A stretch of DNA of 52,208 nt from Serinicoccus kebangsaanensis (GCF_008919445.1 NZ_VSLG01000018.1:1-52208); one strand, 5' to 3'; positions 33,694 through 45,347 are shown, counted from the first letter of the stretch. A program made the numbers and translations. The notes: generated by a model from the sequence alone, not told the origin.

Positions 33694-34577
33694 TGGTGGG
33701 CACAGGGCCCGGGGACGGGCCGCAGGCCCCCGACCCGACGCAGGTGCCCGCCGACGAGCGGGTGGCGCTGGAGGAGCTGGCCGTCGCCCTGGTCGCCGAG
33801 ACGGGGGCGCTCATCCGGGACGAGCGGCCGGACGGCCTGGGCGTGGCGCACACCAAGAGCACCGACCTCGACGTGGTCACCGAGATGGACACCCGGGCCG
33901 AGTCGCTGCTGCGCGAGCGCCTCGCGACCGCCCGGCCCGGCGACGGCGTGCTCGGGGAGGAGGACGGCCTGACCGCAGGCCGCACCGGGCTGAGCTGGGT
34001 GGTGGACCCCATCGACGGCACCGTCAACTACCTCTACGACCTGCCCGCGTATGCCGTGTCCGTCGCCGTCGTGGTCGGTGACCCCACGACGCCCGGCGCC
34101 TGGACCCCGGTCGCCGGGGCCGTGATCAACCCGCGCACCGACGAGATCTTCCACGGCCGCGTCGGGGCGGGCTCCCGGGTCACGGCACGTGGCGTGACCC
34201 GCGCGCTGTCCGTCGGCGGGCAGACCGAGCTGGAGGGCGCGCTGCTGGCCACCGGGTTCTCCTACGACCGGCAGATCCGTCGCGGGCAGGCGAGCATCGT
34301 CGCCGACCTCGTGCCCCGCGTGCGGGACGTGCGCCGGATGGGCGCCGCCGCCCTGGACCTGTGCCACGTCGCGGCCGGGAGGGTGGACGGATACTGGGAG
34401 CGGGGGCTGCAGGCGTGGGACCTCGCCGCCGGCCTGCTCATCCTGGCCGAGGCGGGCGGGGTCGCCTCCGGGCAGACTGCCGGGAGCCCGGCGTCGGCGG
34501 ACCTCGTCGTGGCCGCCAACCCGGTGCTGCAGCCCGTGCTGCGCGGCGAGATCGAGCGGCTGGGCCACCGGCTCTGA
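33693..34577 (+). CDS. inositol monophosphatase family protein
   Basis: 294 residues from ATG 33693 (one base shared with the ferrochelatase TGA). The lithium-sensitive phosphatase motifs are complete: DVVTEMDTRAE, GDGVLGEED with the metal Glu, WVVDPIDGTVNYLYDLPAYAVSVA, and QAWDLAAGLLILAEAGG with the last Asp. It hydrolyses inositol-1-phosphate or a related sugar phosphate with magnesium; actinobacteria use such enzymes for inositol lipids and mycothiol. Downstream a weak C5/G5 hairpin precedes the DUF4193 gene. Confidence 0.9.
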   Translation: MVGTGPGDGPQAPDPTQVPADERVALEELAVALVAETGALIRDERPDGLGVAHTKSTDLDVVTEMDTRAESLLRERLATARPGDGVLGEEDGLTAGRTGLSWVVDPIDGTVNYLYDLPAYAVSVAVVVGDPTTPGAWTPVAGAVINPRTDEIFHGRVGAGSRVTARGVTRALSVGGQTELEGALLATGFSYDRQIRRGQASIVADLVPRVRDVRRMGAAALDLCHVAAGRVDGYWERGLQAWDLAAGLLILAEAGGVASGQTAGSPASADLVVAANPVLQPVLRGEIERLGHRL

Positions 34578-34728
34578 GGGCCGCCCGGGAACCCCCTCGC
34601 GCGGCCGGGGGTGGATAGGGCATACTCCCGCGCGGCGGACGTGCACCGGCGAGCGGCGACGGGCACAAAATCGGCGGTCTCAGCGTTCAGGGACGACGAG
34701 AGACCACGGCAGAGGCAAGAGAGGCGAG

Positions 34729-35028
34729 ATGGCGACCGACTACGACGCACCACGCAAGAACGACGACGAGCTCAACGAGGACTCCATCGAGGAGCTGAAG
34801 GCTCGTCGCAACGACAAGTCCTCCGGCAGCGTCGACGTCGACGAGACCGAGCAGGCGGAGGGCTTCGAGCTCCCGGGGGCGGACCTGTCCAACGAGGAGC
34901 TGTCGGTGCACGTGCTGCCCCGGCAGCAGGACGAGTTCACCTGCTCGCGCTGCTTCCTCGTGCACCACCGCAGCCAGCTGGCCAAGGAAGTCGGGGGCAT
35001 GCCGGTGTGCACGGAGTGCGCGGCCTGA
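34729..35028 (+). CDS. DUF4193 family zinc-ribbon-like protein
   Basis: 99 residues. An acidic N-terminal half (DELNEDSIEELKARRNDKSSGSVDVDETEQAEGFELPGADLSNEELSV) is followed by two paired cysteines: FTCSRCFLVHHRSQLA and MPVCTECA. The CxxC...CxxC arrangement suggests a zinc knuckle. The family is confined to Actinobacteria; function unknown. GAGGCGAG stands before ATG 34729. The 151 bp upstream hold a probable promoter and one GGCATAC motif (34619) in non-coding DNA. Confidence 0.85.
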   Translation: MATDYDAPRKNDDELNEDSIEELKARRNDKSSGSVDVDETEQAEGFELPGADLSNEELSVHVLPRQQDEFTCSRCFLVHHRSQLAKEVGGMPVCTECAA

Positions 35029-35086
35029 CCCGCACCCGGTGACGATGACGACCACGACCGTGACCCGGCCCGGACGGGAGGGCGGC

Positions 35087-35092
35087 TACCCT
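35087..35092 (+). promoter_or_regulatory. -10 element of the dut operon
   Basis: TACCCT lies 8 bp before ATG 35101 and only 2 bp before ATG 35095. This geometry favours 35101 as the start of a leaderless mRNA. Confidence 0.45.
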
Positions 35093-35100
35093 CGATGACG

Positions 35101-35595
35101 ATGCCGCCCCAGTCCCAGACCGTGCCCGTCGCGCTGCGACGGCTCGACCCCGACCTGCCCGTGCCCACGCAGGCCCGACCCGGCGACGCCGGCGTGGATC
35201 TGCACGCGCGCGAGGAGCTCCACCTCGCGCCCGGCGAGCGCGCGCTGGTCGGGACCGGCGTCGCGATCGCCGTGCCCGAGGGCTATGCCGCCTTCGTGCA
35301 CCCCCGCTCGGGTCTCGCCGCCCGGCACGGTCTGACCATCGTCAACGCGCCCGGCACCGTCGACTCCGGCTACCGGGGGGAGATCCTGGTCAACCTGCTC
35401 AACACCGACCCGCGCGAGGGCGTGGACGTGCAGCGGGGGGACCGGATCGCCCAGCTGGTGCTGCAGCAGGTGGCCCGACCGGTGTTCACCGAGGTGGACG
35501 ACCTCGGTGCGTCCGCCCGCGGGGACGGCGGGCACGGGCATACCGGCATCTCCACACCCGTCCCGGCGCCCGCCGGACCGACCCGGAAGGGCTGA
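35101..35595 (+). CDS. dut: deoxyuridine 5'-triphosphate nucleotidohydrolase
   Basis: 164 residues from ATG 35101 (ATG 35095 is in frame two codons earlier). All five dUTPase motifs appear: [38 protein letters not shown] with the catalytic Asp, [10 protein letters not shown], and the C-terminal [14 protein letters not shown], the Gly-rich flap that closes over dUTP. The trimeric enzyme splits dUTP to dUMP and pyrophosphate, keeping uracil out of DNA and feeding dTMP synthesis. It is followed 7 bp later by the DUF3710 gene, as commonly seen in Actinobacteria. Confidence 0.95.
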   Translation: MPPQSQTVPVALRRLDPDLPVPTQARPGDAGVDLHAREELHLAPGERALVGTGVAIAVPEGYAAFVHPRSGLAARHGLTIVNAPGTVDSGYRGEILVNLLNTDPREGVDVQRGDRIAQLVLQQVARPVFTEVDDLGASARGDGGHGHTGISTPVPAPAGPTRKG

Positions 35596-35602
35596 GCCAC
35601 CA

Positions 35603-36511
35603 GTGGCACTCTTTGGCCGACGCAAGTCCCAGCGCCTCAGCGACGAGGAGCTCCTCGACCTCGAGGAGGACGAGGCCGCCGCTGTGCGCCCCGACCCCGC
35701 CGAGGGCGAGCCCGGCGTCGACCGGGACTGGGTGCGGGCCGAGGACGGCCCCTACGACGTCACCGAGTGGCCGGAGGTGGACGGCCGGATCGACCTCGGC
35801 GCCATCCGGATCCCCTCGGTCAAGGGGATGCAGCTGCGGCTGGACGTCGAGCAGTCCTCCGGCCGGGTCATCGGTGCCACGCTCGGGTTCGGGGCCTCGC
35901 AGGCACAGGTCCAGGTCTTCGCCGCTCCGCGCAGCGAGGGCATCTGGGACGAGCTGCGGGCCGAGATCGCCCGCGGGCTGGTGGACGCGGGGGGCGCCGC
36001 CGAGACCGTCGAGGGGCGGATGGGCAAGGAGCTGCGCGCCCGGATGCCCGGGCGGGCACCCGACGGCCGGGTGGCCTACCAGCCGGCCCGGTTCGTGGGG
36101 GTCGACGGTCCACGCTGGTTCCTGCGGGTCGTCGTCGGCGGTCCGGCGGCCTCCGACGACAACCAGGCACGGGGCATCCTGGCCTTCGTGCGCCGCATCG
36201 TCATCGACCGGGGCGACGAGCCCCGCCCCCCGCGCGAGGTCCTGACCCTCACCCCGCCCCGGGGCTTCGCCGAGGCGATGGCCAAGGAGGCCGAGGCGCG
36301 GCGTGAGCAGCAGGCCCAGGCCCGGCAGCAGGCGGCGGCCGACGCCGTGCGCCGGGCTCCGTCCGCGGCCGGGTCCACGGACGCCACCGCGGTCGCGGGC
36401 GTGGGTCTCACCGCGCCGGGCGAGGGTGAGCAGCCCCCTGCCGACCGGCCGCTGCCCGAGCCGGCTCCGACGGACGCGCCGAAGGCACCCCGCAACCCCG
36501 ACTTCACATGA
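35603..36511 (+). CDS. DUF3710 family protein
   Basis: 302 residues from GTG 35603 (VALFGRRKSQRLSDEELLDLEEDE). The conserved core is RIDLGAIRIPSVKGMQLRLDVEQSSGRVIGATL ... GIWDELRAEIARGLVDAGG ... GPRWFLRVVVGGPAA ... VVIDRGDEPRPPREVLTLTPP. The Ala/Gln-rich C-terminus looks disordered. Function unknown; the family sits beside dut and DUF3159 genes across Actinobacteria. Its stop overlaps the next ATG (ATGA at 36508-36511). Confidence 0.85.
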   Translation: MALFGRRKSQRLSDEELLDLEEDEAAAVRPDPAEGEPGVDRDWVRAEDGPYDVTEWPEVDGRIDLGAIRIPSVKGMQLRLDVEQSSGRVIGATLGFGASQAQVQVFAAPRSEGIWDELRAEIARGLVDAGGAAETVEGRMGKELRARMPGRAPDGRVAYQPARFVGVDGPRWFLRVVVGGPAASDDNQARGILAFVRRIVIDRGDEPRPPREVLTLTPPRGFAEAMAKEAEARREQQAQARQQAAADAVRRAPSAAGSTDATAVAGVGLTAPGEGEQPPADRPLPEPAPTDAPKAPRNPDFT

Positions 36512-37239
36512 GCTCGCCGGACCCGCGACCAGAGGCGGCAGGCGCCGCCTCGGCGAGCGCCGAGGAGACGGTCGAGCAGGTCATCCGGAGGCGGATCAGC
36601 GACGCCCTCGGCGGCTGGTACGGCTCGCTCGAGACGGCCCTGCCCACCGTGGCCTTCGTCGCGACCTGGCTGATCGCCGACGCCGTGCGGCCGGCGGTCG
36701 TCGCCGCGGCCGGCCTGCTCGTGGTGCTGACGGTGGTCCGCGGCTTCGTCGGTGGCTCCTGGCGCTTCCTCGGGTCGGCCATCTTCGCCACGGCGATCGC
36801 GGCCTTCTTCGCGCTGCGCTCGGGCCAGGCCGAGGACGCCTTCCTCCCGGGCATCCTCGTCAGCGGTGCCTACGGCATCGGCGCGCTGGTCTCGATCCTG
36901 GCCCGCTGGCCGCTGGTGGGCTTCATCGTGGCGATCGGGGACCCGGACTTCGCCGAGCGTCCCAGCGCCTGGCGACGCGACCGCGGCCTGGTGGCGGTCT
37001 GCGCGCGGCTCACCTGGGTGCTCGTCGCCCTCTTCGCGCTGCGGGTGGCGATCATGCTGCCCCTCTACCTCGCCGGTGAGGTGGCCTGGCTGGGTGTGGC
37101 CAAGATCGCCCTCAGCTGGCCGGCCTACCTGCTCGCCGTCGTCGTCATGGGCTGGATGCTCGCGACCGGGCGCACCGCCCCGGAGCCCCAGGACGCGTCG
37201 AGCGGCACGTCGGCGATCGACCCGTCCAGGAACCACTGA
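36508..37239 (+). CDS. DUF3159 family membrane protein
   Basis: 243 residues with a short polar N-terminus (SAEETVEQVIRRRISDALGGWYGSLETALPTVAF) and then five to six hydrophobic helices, including ADAVRPAVVAAAGLLVVLTVVRGFV, FATAIAAFFAL and YLLAVVVMGWMLAT. Asp/Glu- and Arg-containing loops (FLGSAIF, IGDPDFAERPSAWRRDRGLV) are conserved in the family. Function unknown. It is coupled to DUF3710 upstream; the methyltransferase GTG lies 1 bp after its stop. Confidence 0.85.
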   Translation: MSSPDPRPEAAGAASASAEETVEQVIRRRISDALGGWYGSLETALPTVAFVATWLIADAVRPAVVAAAGLLVVLTVVRGFVGGSWRFLGSAIFATAIAAFFALRSGQAEDAFLPGILVSGAYGIGALVSILARWPLVGFIVAIGDPDFAERPSAWRRDRGLVAVCARLTWVLVALFALRVAIMLPLYLAGEVAWLGVAKIALSWPAYLLAVVVMGWMLATGRTAPEPQDASSGTSAIDPSRNH

Positions 37240-37240
37240 G

Positions 37241-38641
37241 GTGGCCTCGGCCGCCGACCCCGACCTCCCTGCCGCGGGCGACGAGCTCGACCTCACCGTC
37301 GGCCCGGTCGCCCACGGCGGGCACTGCGTGGCTCGGGTCGGGGACGCCGCGGACGGTCTCGTCGTCTTCGTCCGGCACGCGCTCCCGGGCGAGTGGGTGC
37401 GGGCCAGGGTCACCGGGAGCGGAGGTGGCGGCCGGTTCCTGCGGGCCGACGCCGTCCAGGTGCTCCGGGCCTCCCGGGACCGCGTGCACCCGCCGTGCCC
37501 CTTCTCCGGGCCGGGCCGGTGCGGCGGCTGCGACTGGCAGCACGCGGAGCTGGGGGCGCAGCGCCGGCTCAAGGCGCAGGTCGTCACCGAGCAGCTGGTC
37601 CGGGTCGGCGGCCTGACCACCGACGAGGTCGCCGGCCTGGCCGGTCCGACCGGGTTGGAGTGCGAGCCCGTGCCGGGCGACGAGGACGGGCTGCGGTGGC
37701 GCACCCGGGTGGAGGTGGCCGTCGGCGGCACGGCGTCGGCCGGGTCCGGCGGGCCCGTGGTCGCGGGGTTGCGGGCGCACCGCTCGCACCACCTCGTCGG
37801 CGTCGACGACTGCCGCATCGCCCACCCGGGCGTGACCGGGACGGGCGTCTTCACCGACCCCGGCGCCGTGCTGCATGGTCGCGGCGAGGGCGGCGTGCCG
37901 GTGACCGGGATCGACGTGGTCGCGCCGTCCGTCGGCGAGCCGGTCCTCGTGCCGCTCGCGGCGCCGCCGGAGCGTCCCCGTCGCGGGCGGCGGGGTCGTG
38001 GCCGCGGGAGTGCCCGGCGCGGTGGTGGGCGTCCTGTCCCCGCACCCACCCGTGCCGTGCCGGAGGTGACCGAGCGCGTCGGCCGCCACGAGTTCACCCT
38101 CTCGGCCCGCGGCTTCTGGCAGGTCCACCCCGGGGCCGCCACGACGTTCACCGAGCAGGTCCTGGACTGGCTGGACCCGCAGCCGGGGGAGTCCGCCCTG
38201 GACCTGTATGCCGGTGTCGGGCTGTTCGCCGTCCCGCTCGCCGAGGCGGTGGGGAAGTCCGGCTCGGTGCTCGCCGTCGAGGCCGACCCGGAGGCGAGCC
38301 GGTCCGCGCGGCGCCATCTGTCGGCATACCCCTGGGCCGGTGCCGTGGCCGAGCCGACCGAGACCGCGGTCACGCGGCTCGCGGAGTCCGGTGAGCGGGT
38401 CGACGTCGTGGTCCTCGACCCGCCCCGCACCGGGGCCGGGGCCGCCGTGATGGACGGGCTGGCGGCGGTGCGACCCCGCGCCGTGGTCTACGTCGCCTGC
38501 GACCCGGCGGCGCTGGCCCGGGACGTGGCCGTGGCCCGTGGCCACGGGATGCGGCTCACCGCCCTGCGCGTCCTCGACGCCTTCCCGATGACCCACCACG
38601 TGGAGTGCCTGGCGTTGCTGCGCCCGGGCGACCCGCACTGA
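37241..38641 (+). CDS. TRAM-domain class I SAM-dependent RNA methyltransferase (TrmA/RlmD family)
   Basis: 466 residues from GTG 37241. An N-terminal TRAM OB-fold (LTVGPVAHGGHCVARVGDAADGLVVFVRHALPGEWVRARVTG) is followed by an Fe-S Cys set PPCPFSGPGRCGGCDWQH, the SAM loop ALDLYAGVGLFAVPLAEAVG, DVVVLDPPRTGAGAAV, and the catalytic nucleophile YVACDPAALARD. This family makes 5-methyluridine in tRNA or 23S rRNA. A basic low-complexity insert (PRRGRRGRGRGSARRGGG) near residue 247 could add RNA affinity. Which uridine it modifies cannot be told from sequence. Confidence 0.9.
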   Translation: MASAADPDLPAAGDELDLTVGPVAHGGHCVARVGDAADGLVVFVRHALPGEWVRARVTGSGGGGRFLRADAVQVLRASRDRVHPPCPFSGPGRCGGCDWQHAELGAQRRLKAQVVTEQLVRVGGLTTDEVAGLAGPTGLECEPVPGDEDGLRWRTRVEVAVGGTASAGSGGPVVAGLRAHRSHHLVGVDDCRIAHPGVTGTGVFTDPGAVLHGRGEGGVPVTGIDVVAPSVGEPVLVPLAAPPERPRRGRRGRGRGSARRGGGRPVPAPTRAVPEVTERVGRHEFTLSARGFWQVHPGAATTFTEQVLDWLDPQPGESALDLYAGVGLFAVPLAEAVGKSGSVLAVEADPEASRSARRHLSAYPWAGAVAEPTETAVTRLAESGERVDVVVLDPPRTGAGAAVMDGLAAVRPRAVVYVACDPAALARDVAVARGHGMRLTALRVLDAFPMTHHVECLALLRPGDPH

Positions 38642-38659
38642 GCGAGCGAGGAGCACGAC

Positions 38660-40258
38660 GTGCCCGACCTGGACCAGCAGCTCGAGTTCGGCATCTTCCC
38701 GACGCCGGACGCCCGCCGCATCCCCGACCTGCTCTCGCTGGTGAGCCTGGCCGAGGTCGAGGGCATCGACCTGGTCTCGGTGCAGGACCACCCCTACCAG
38801 GACGCCTTCCTCGACACCTGGACCCTGCTCTCGGTGCTGGGGGCGCGCACCACCACGATCCGGCTGGCCCCCAACGTGGCCAGCCTGCCGCTGCGGCCGC
38901 CGGTGCTGCTGGCGAAGGCGGCGGCATCGCTGGACCTGCTGACCGACGGCAGGGTCGAGCTCGGACTCGGCGCGGGCGCCTTCTGGGACGCCATCGTCGC
39001 CGCGGGCGGGCCGCGCCGCACGCCCGGTGAGGCGGTCGGCGCGCTGGCGGAGGCGGTCGAGCTGATCAAGGCCTTCTGGGCCGGCGGCACGCTCCGGTTC
39101 GAGGGGGAGCACTACCGGGCCACCGGGCTGCACGCCGGGCCGGTCCCGGCGCACGACATCCCGATCTGGCTCGGTGCCTACAAGCCGAGAATGCTGCGGC
39201 TGACCGGACGGCTCGCGGACGGCTGGGTCCCGAGCATGGGGTATGCCGACCCGCCCGCCCTTCCCGGGCTCGCCGCGGTCGTCGACGAGGCGGCGCTGGA
39301 GGCCGGTCGCCCGCCCGCCGCGGTGCGCCGGATCTACAACGTCTTCGGGTCGTTCGGGACCGGGAGCGGCTTCCTCCGGGGCCGCCCGCAGGACTGGGCC
39401 GAGCAGCTCGCGGAGCTGACCCTGGACGTCGGCATGAGCTGCTACGTCCTCGGCACCGACGACCCGGACACGGTGCGCCGGTATGCCGCCGAGGTCGCCC
39501 CCGCGACCCGCGAGCTGGTGGAGGCCGAGCGGGCCCGGCGCGCGGCGGGCGACGACCGTGGTGCCGCCGCCACCCCGCCCGACCCCGCGGAGCGGGACCC
39601 GGGCGGTCCGGTCGTGACCGGGGGCGGGGCCGGAGCGCCGCGCGGTGCCGGCGGCGGGCATACCGTCACCGCGACACCGGACGACGGGACCCGGCTCTCG
39701 CCGTCCATGCCGTGGGACGAGCCCGCGCGGCCCAGCGTCGCGGCGGGGGAGCCCGGTGGACACCCGGAGCAGGCGCAGCACCTGGTCGACATCCACGACG
39801 GGCTGCGCTCGGAGCTGGCCCAGGTGCGGGACGTGCTCGAGCAGGTGCGGCGGGGTCACGTCACGGTCGGGTCGGCGCGCTCGGTCGTCAACACCATGAC
39901 GATGCGGCAGAACAACTGGACGCTGGGGGCCTACTGCGAGTCCTACTGCCGGATCGTCACCGGGCACCACACCCTGGAGGACCGCAGCGTCTTTCCGCAC
40001 CTGCGGCGCAGCGAGCCCGGGCTGGGGCCGGTGCTGGACCGGCTGGAGGAGGAGCACGTCGTCATCCACGACGTGCTGGAGCAGTTCGACCGCGCGCTGG
40101 TGCGGCTGGTCAGCGAGGACGGCACCGGCCGCGCCGGGCAGGAGGTGCTCGAGGAGGTGCAGCGGTCGGTCGACCTGCTCACCGACACCCTCCTGTCGCA
40201 CCTGGCCTACGAGGAGCGGGAGCTGATCGGACCGCTCAGCCGCAACGGGCTGAGCTGA
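38660..40258 (+). CDS. luciferase-like flavin monooxygenase fused to a hemerythrin domain
   Basis: 532 residues from GTG 38660 with GAGGAG upstream. Residues 1-285 are an LLM-class TIM barrel (LEFGIFPTPDARRIPDLLSLVSLAE, VQDHPYQDAFLDTWTLLSVLGARTTTIRLAPNV, LTDGRVELGLGAGAFWDAI, DIPIWLGAYKPRMLRLTGRLADGWVPSM), which usually binds FMN or F420. A Gly/Pro-rich linker (about 295-370) leads to a hemerythrin-like HHE bundle with iron ligands in HLVDIHDGL, GHHTLEDRSVFPHL, EEEHVVIHD and SHLAYEE. The fusion joins a flavin oxidoreductase to an oxygen- or NO-sensing di-iron site in one chain. Substrate unknown. Confidence 0.85.
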   Translation: MPDLDQQLEFGIFPTPDARRIPDLLSLVSLAEVEGIDLVSVQDHPYQDAFLDTWTLLSVLGARTTTIRLAPNVASLPLRPPVLLAKAAASLDLLTDGRVELGLGAGAFWDAIVAAGGPRRTPGEAVGALAEAVELIKAFWAGGTLRFEGEHYRATGLHAGPVPAHDIPIWLGAYKPRMLRLTGRLADGWVPSMGYADPPALPGLAAVVDEAALEAGRPPAAVRRIYNVFGSFGTGSGFLRGRPQDWAEQLAELTLDVGMSCYVLGTDDPDTVRRYAAEVAPATRELVEAERARRAAGDDRGAAATPPDPAERDPGGPVVTGGGAGAPRGAGGGHTVTATPDDGTRLSPSMPWDEPARPSVAAGEPGGHPEQAQHLVDIHDGLRSELAQVRDVLEQVRRGHVTVGSARSVVNTMTMRQNNWTLGAYCESYCRIVTGHHTLEDRSVFPHLRRSEPGLGPVLDRLEEEHVVIHDVLEQFDRALVRLVSEDGTGRAGQEVLEEVQRSVDLLTDTLLSHLAYEERELIGPLSRNGLS

Positions 40259-40372
40259 TCGTCGAGGCGCTCCCGCACGGGCAGGCAAGCCTCACCTGAC
40301 GCCACGGCCAGGTTGCGGCAGGATGGGCAGCAGCAGGGTGCGTCGCGGTTGCGGCGGGCACCCTCGGTGAGA

Positions 40373-40390
40373 TATCTTGATGTCAAGATA
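40373..40390. promoter_or_regulatory. 18-bp perfect palindrome upstream of aconitase (probable operator)
   Basis: TATCTTGATGTCAAGATA has 8-bp exact arms around TG and ends 30 bp before the aconitase TTG start. It overlaps TTGATG, and the AT-rich GATAAAT that follows could be the -10. A repressor or activator of a TCA-cycle gene could bind here; which one is unknown. Confidence 0.6.
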
Positions 40391-40420
40391 AATAGCCAGT
40401 GAGCGAAGGAGCGACCCACG

Positions 40421-43246
<2,826 letters not shown>

Positions 43247-43248
43247 GG

Positions 43249-44826
43249 TCAGAGCTCGCCGGTGCGGAGCAGCTCGCGGACGTGGTCCGCCTGCCGCATC
43301 GCGAGCGCCACGATGGTGAGCGTCGGGTTCGCGGCGCCCCCGGTGGTCATCACCGACCCGTCGGCGACGAACAGGTTGGGCACGTCGTGCGCCTGGCCCC
43401 ACTCGTTGAGCGGGCCGTCGGCGGCGTCCGCCGCCATCCGGCAGGTGCCCAGGTTGTGGGTCGCCGGGTAGGGCGGCGTGTGGTGCACGCCGACGGCCCC
43501 GGCGGCACGGTAGACCGTGTCCGCGGCGCGGTAGGCGTGCCGCCGCATGGCGATGTCGTTGGGGTGGTCGTCGAAGTGGACGTGCGGGGCCGGTAGGCCC
43601 CACTGGTCCGTGACGTCGGGGTCCAGCGTGATCCGGTTGGACTCCTGCGGCATGTCCTCACCGACCAGCCACATGCCCGCCGTGTTGGCGTAGGCGTCCA
43701 TCAGCCGGGTGAACTCGCGGCCCCAGCTGCCCGGTTCGATGAAGCTGGCGAGGAAGGCGGGGCCCAGCGAGAGGGTCTCCATGTAGTAGCCACCGACGAA
43801 CCCTCGCGAGGGGTCGTGCACCGCCTCGTCCGCGATGATGCCCGCCATGGTCTCGCCGCGGTACATCCGCACCGGCTGCTCGAAGCGCGCGTAGGCGGAC
43901 CCGGTCAGGTGCCGCATGTAGTTGCGGCCGACCTGGCCGGAGGAGTTGGCCAGCCCGTCCGGGTGCGAGGGCGAGTCGCTCATGAGGAGCAGTCTCGGCG
44001 TCTCGATCGAGTTGCCGGCGACGCACACGGCGCGCGCCGCCTGCCGGTGCAGGTTGCCGTCGGCGTCGAGGTACTCCACCGCGTCGGCCCGTCCGTCGGA
44101 GCCGTGGGTGATCCCCACCGCCTGGCAGAGCGGGCGCAGCTCGGCGTTCCCGGACTCCAGGGCGCGGGGGATCTCCCGGACGAGGGTCGACCACTTGGCG
44201 CCGGACTTGTCGCCCTGGAAGTTGAAGCCGTCCTGCACCGTGGCGGGGCGGCCGTCGTAGGGCTCGGCGTTGGTGGCGTAGGGGCCGGTCGCGTAGTACC
44301 TGTAGCCGGCGCGCTCGGCGCCGTTCGCGAAGACCGTGTAGTTGTTGTTCGCCGGCATCGGCGGCCGGCCGTGCCGGTGCGAGGAGCCCATCGCCTTCTC
44401 CGCCCGGTCGTACCACGGCTCCAGGTCCTCGAGCGTGATCGGCCAGTCCAGCAGGTTCGCACCCTCGACCTCGCCGTAGGTGCTCCGGGCGGCGAACTCG
44501 TGGGCCATGAACCGCGGGGTCGCGCCGGCCCAGTGGGTGGTCGTGCCGCCCACCGCCTTGACGATCCAGGCCGGCAGGTTGGGGAAGTCCCGCGCGACGC
44601 GGTAGGAGCCGGAGGTCGTGCGCATGTCCAGCCAGGCCATCTGGTTGAAGGCGGGCCACTCGTCGTTCGTGTAGTCGTCCGCGGTCAGGTAGGGACCGGC
44701 CTCGAGGACGACGACCTTGACCCCCTCGGTCGCCAGGTCGTGGGCGACGGTGCCACCGCCGGCCCCCGAGCCGATGACGACGACGACCGGCTCGTCCAGC
44801 GGGATGGGGTTTCCGTGCGTGCTCAT
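43249..44826 (-). CDS. GMC-family oxidoreductase (sugar/alcohol dehydrogenase large subunit)
   Basis: 525 residues. The FAD-binding fold opens with VVVVIGSGAGGGTVAHDLATEGVKVVVLEAG. AVGGTTTHWAGATPRFM, NSIETPRLLLMS and the C-terminal HNLGTCRMAADAADGPLNEWGQAHDVPNLFVADGSVMTTGGAANPTLTIVALAMRQADHV belong to the gluconate/glucose-dehydrogenase branch. No signal peptide is visible. ATG 44826 overlaps the upstream small-subunit stop (ATGA). The pair probably oxidises a polyol or aldonate, but no cytochrome subunit is nearby to take the electrons. Confidence 0.9.
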   Translation of the reverse strand: MSTHGNPIPLDEPVVVVIGSGAGGGTVAHDLATEGVKVVVLEAGPYLTADDYTNDEWPAFNQMAWLDMRTTSGSYRVARDFPNLPAWIVKAVGGTTTHWAGATPRFMAHEFAARSTYGEVEGANLLDWPITLEDLEPWYDRAEKAMGSSHRHGRPPMPANNNYTVFANGAERAGYRYYATGPYATNAEPYDGRPATVQDGFNFQGDKSGAKWSTLVREIPRALESGNAELRPLCQAVGITHGSDGRADAVEYLDADGNLHRQAARAVCVAGNSIETPRLLLMSDSPSHPDGLANSSGQVGRNYMRHLTGSAYARFEQPVRMYRGETMAGIIADEAVHDPSRGFVGGYYMETLSLGPAFLASFIEPGSWGREFTRLMDAYANTAGMWLVGEDMPQESNRITLDPDVTDQWGLPAPHVHFDDHPNDIAMRRHAYRAADTVYRAAGAVGVHHTPPYPATHNLGTCRMAADAADGPLNEWGQAHDVPNLFVADGSVMTTGGAANPTLTIVALAMRQADHVRELLRTGEL

Positions 44827-45347
44827 CGCTGCTCCTCCACGTCGCGCAGTTCGGTTCGGGGCTCACCGTCGTACTCGGTGATCCGCGCCTCGGGCAGCCA
44901 GTCCAGGTCGTCGAAACCCCGGTGCAGGTAGCCGCCCTGGTCGAAGCTCGGCCCTTCGTAGCCGAGGAGCTCCCACACCTCGCGGTCGTCGTACAGCGCG
45001 ACCACCGCCACCCCGCGGATCTGTCGGAAGTAGGGCTCGTCGGCGTACTCCCGCAGCAGCAGCGTCGCCGTCTCGTCGGAGGCCCCGAGGAAGTCGCCGT
45101 CGCTGATCGTGTCGAGCATGTCCAGGTCGGGACCCAGGGTGGCGGCCAGACGCCGGTCGTCCGCGGTCGCCTCGACCACGGCGTCCGCGGTGCGCTCGTA
45201 GGGGCCGTCGGGGAAGCTGTCGTGCGGATAGGCCAGCCGGAGCACGCGCACCAGGATCTGGCGTTGACGTGGGGTGAGCGTGGCCGGGCCGCCCCGGAGC
45301 GCGGAGCTGGTGTCCCGCTTGATCGTCGCCGAGTCCTTGTCCGCCAT
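44823..45347 (-). CDS. gluconate 2-dehydrogenase subunit 3 family protein
   Basis: 174 residues from ATG 45347, preceded by GAGGAGG. LTPRQRQILVRVLRLAYPHDSFPDGPYERTADAVVEAT and FRQIRGVAVVALYDDREVWELLGYEGPSFDQGGYLHRGFDDLDWLPEARI fit the small subunit of membrane-bound GMC dehydrogenases. Most relatives carry a Tat signal; here the N-terminus (MADKDSATIKRDTSSALRGG) is polar with no twin Arg or hydrophobic core, so the complex may be cytosolic. It is translationally coupled to the GMC subunit; 86 bp separate it from the IclR gene upstream. Confidence 0.85.
   Translation of the reverse strand: MADKDSATIKRDTSSALRGGPATLTPRQRQILVRVLRLAYPHDSFPDGPYERTADAVVEATADDRRLAATLGPDLDMLDTISDGDFLGASDETATLLLREYADEPYFRQIRGVAVVALYDDREVWELLGYEGPSFDQGGYLHRGFDDLDWLPEARITEYDGEPRTELRDVEEQR

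Noticed and set aside
37145-40288. 1047-residue minus-strand frame
   Set aside because: Antisense to the methyltransferase and luciferase/hemerythrin genes, both of which have full family motifs.
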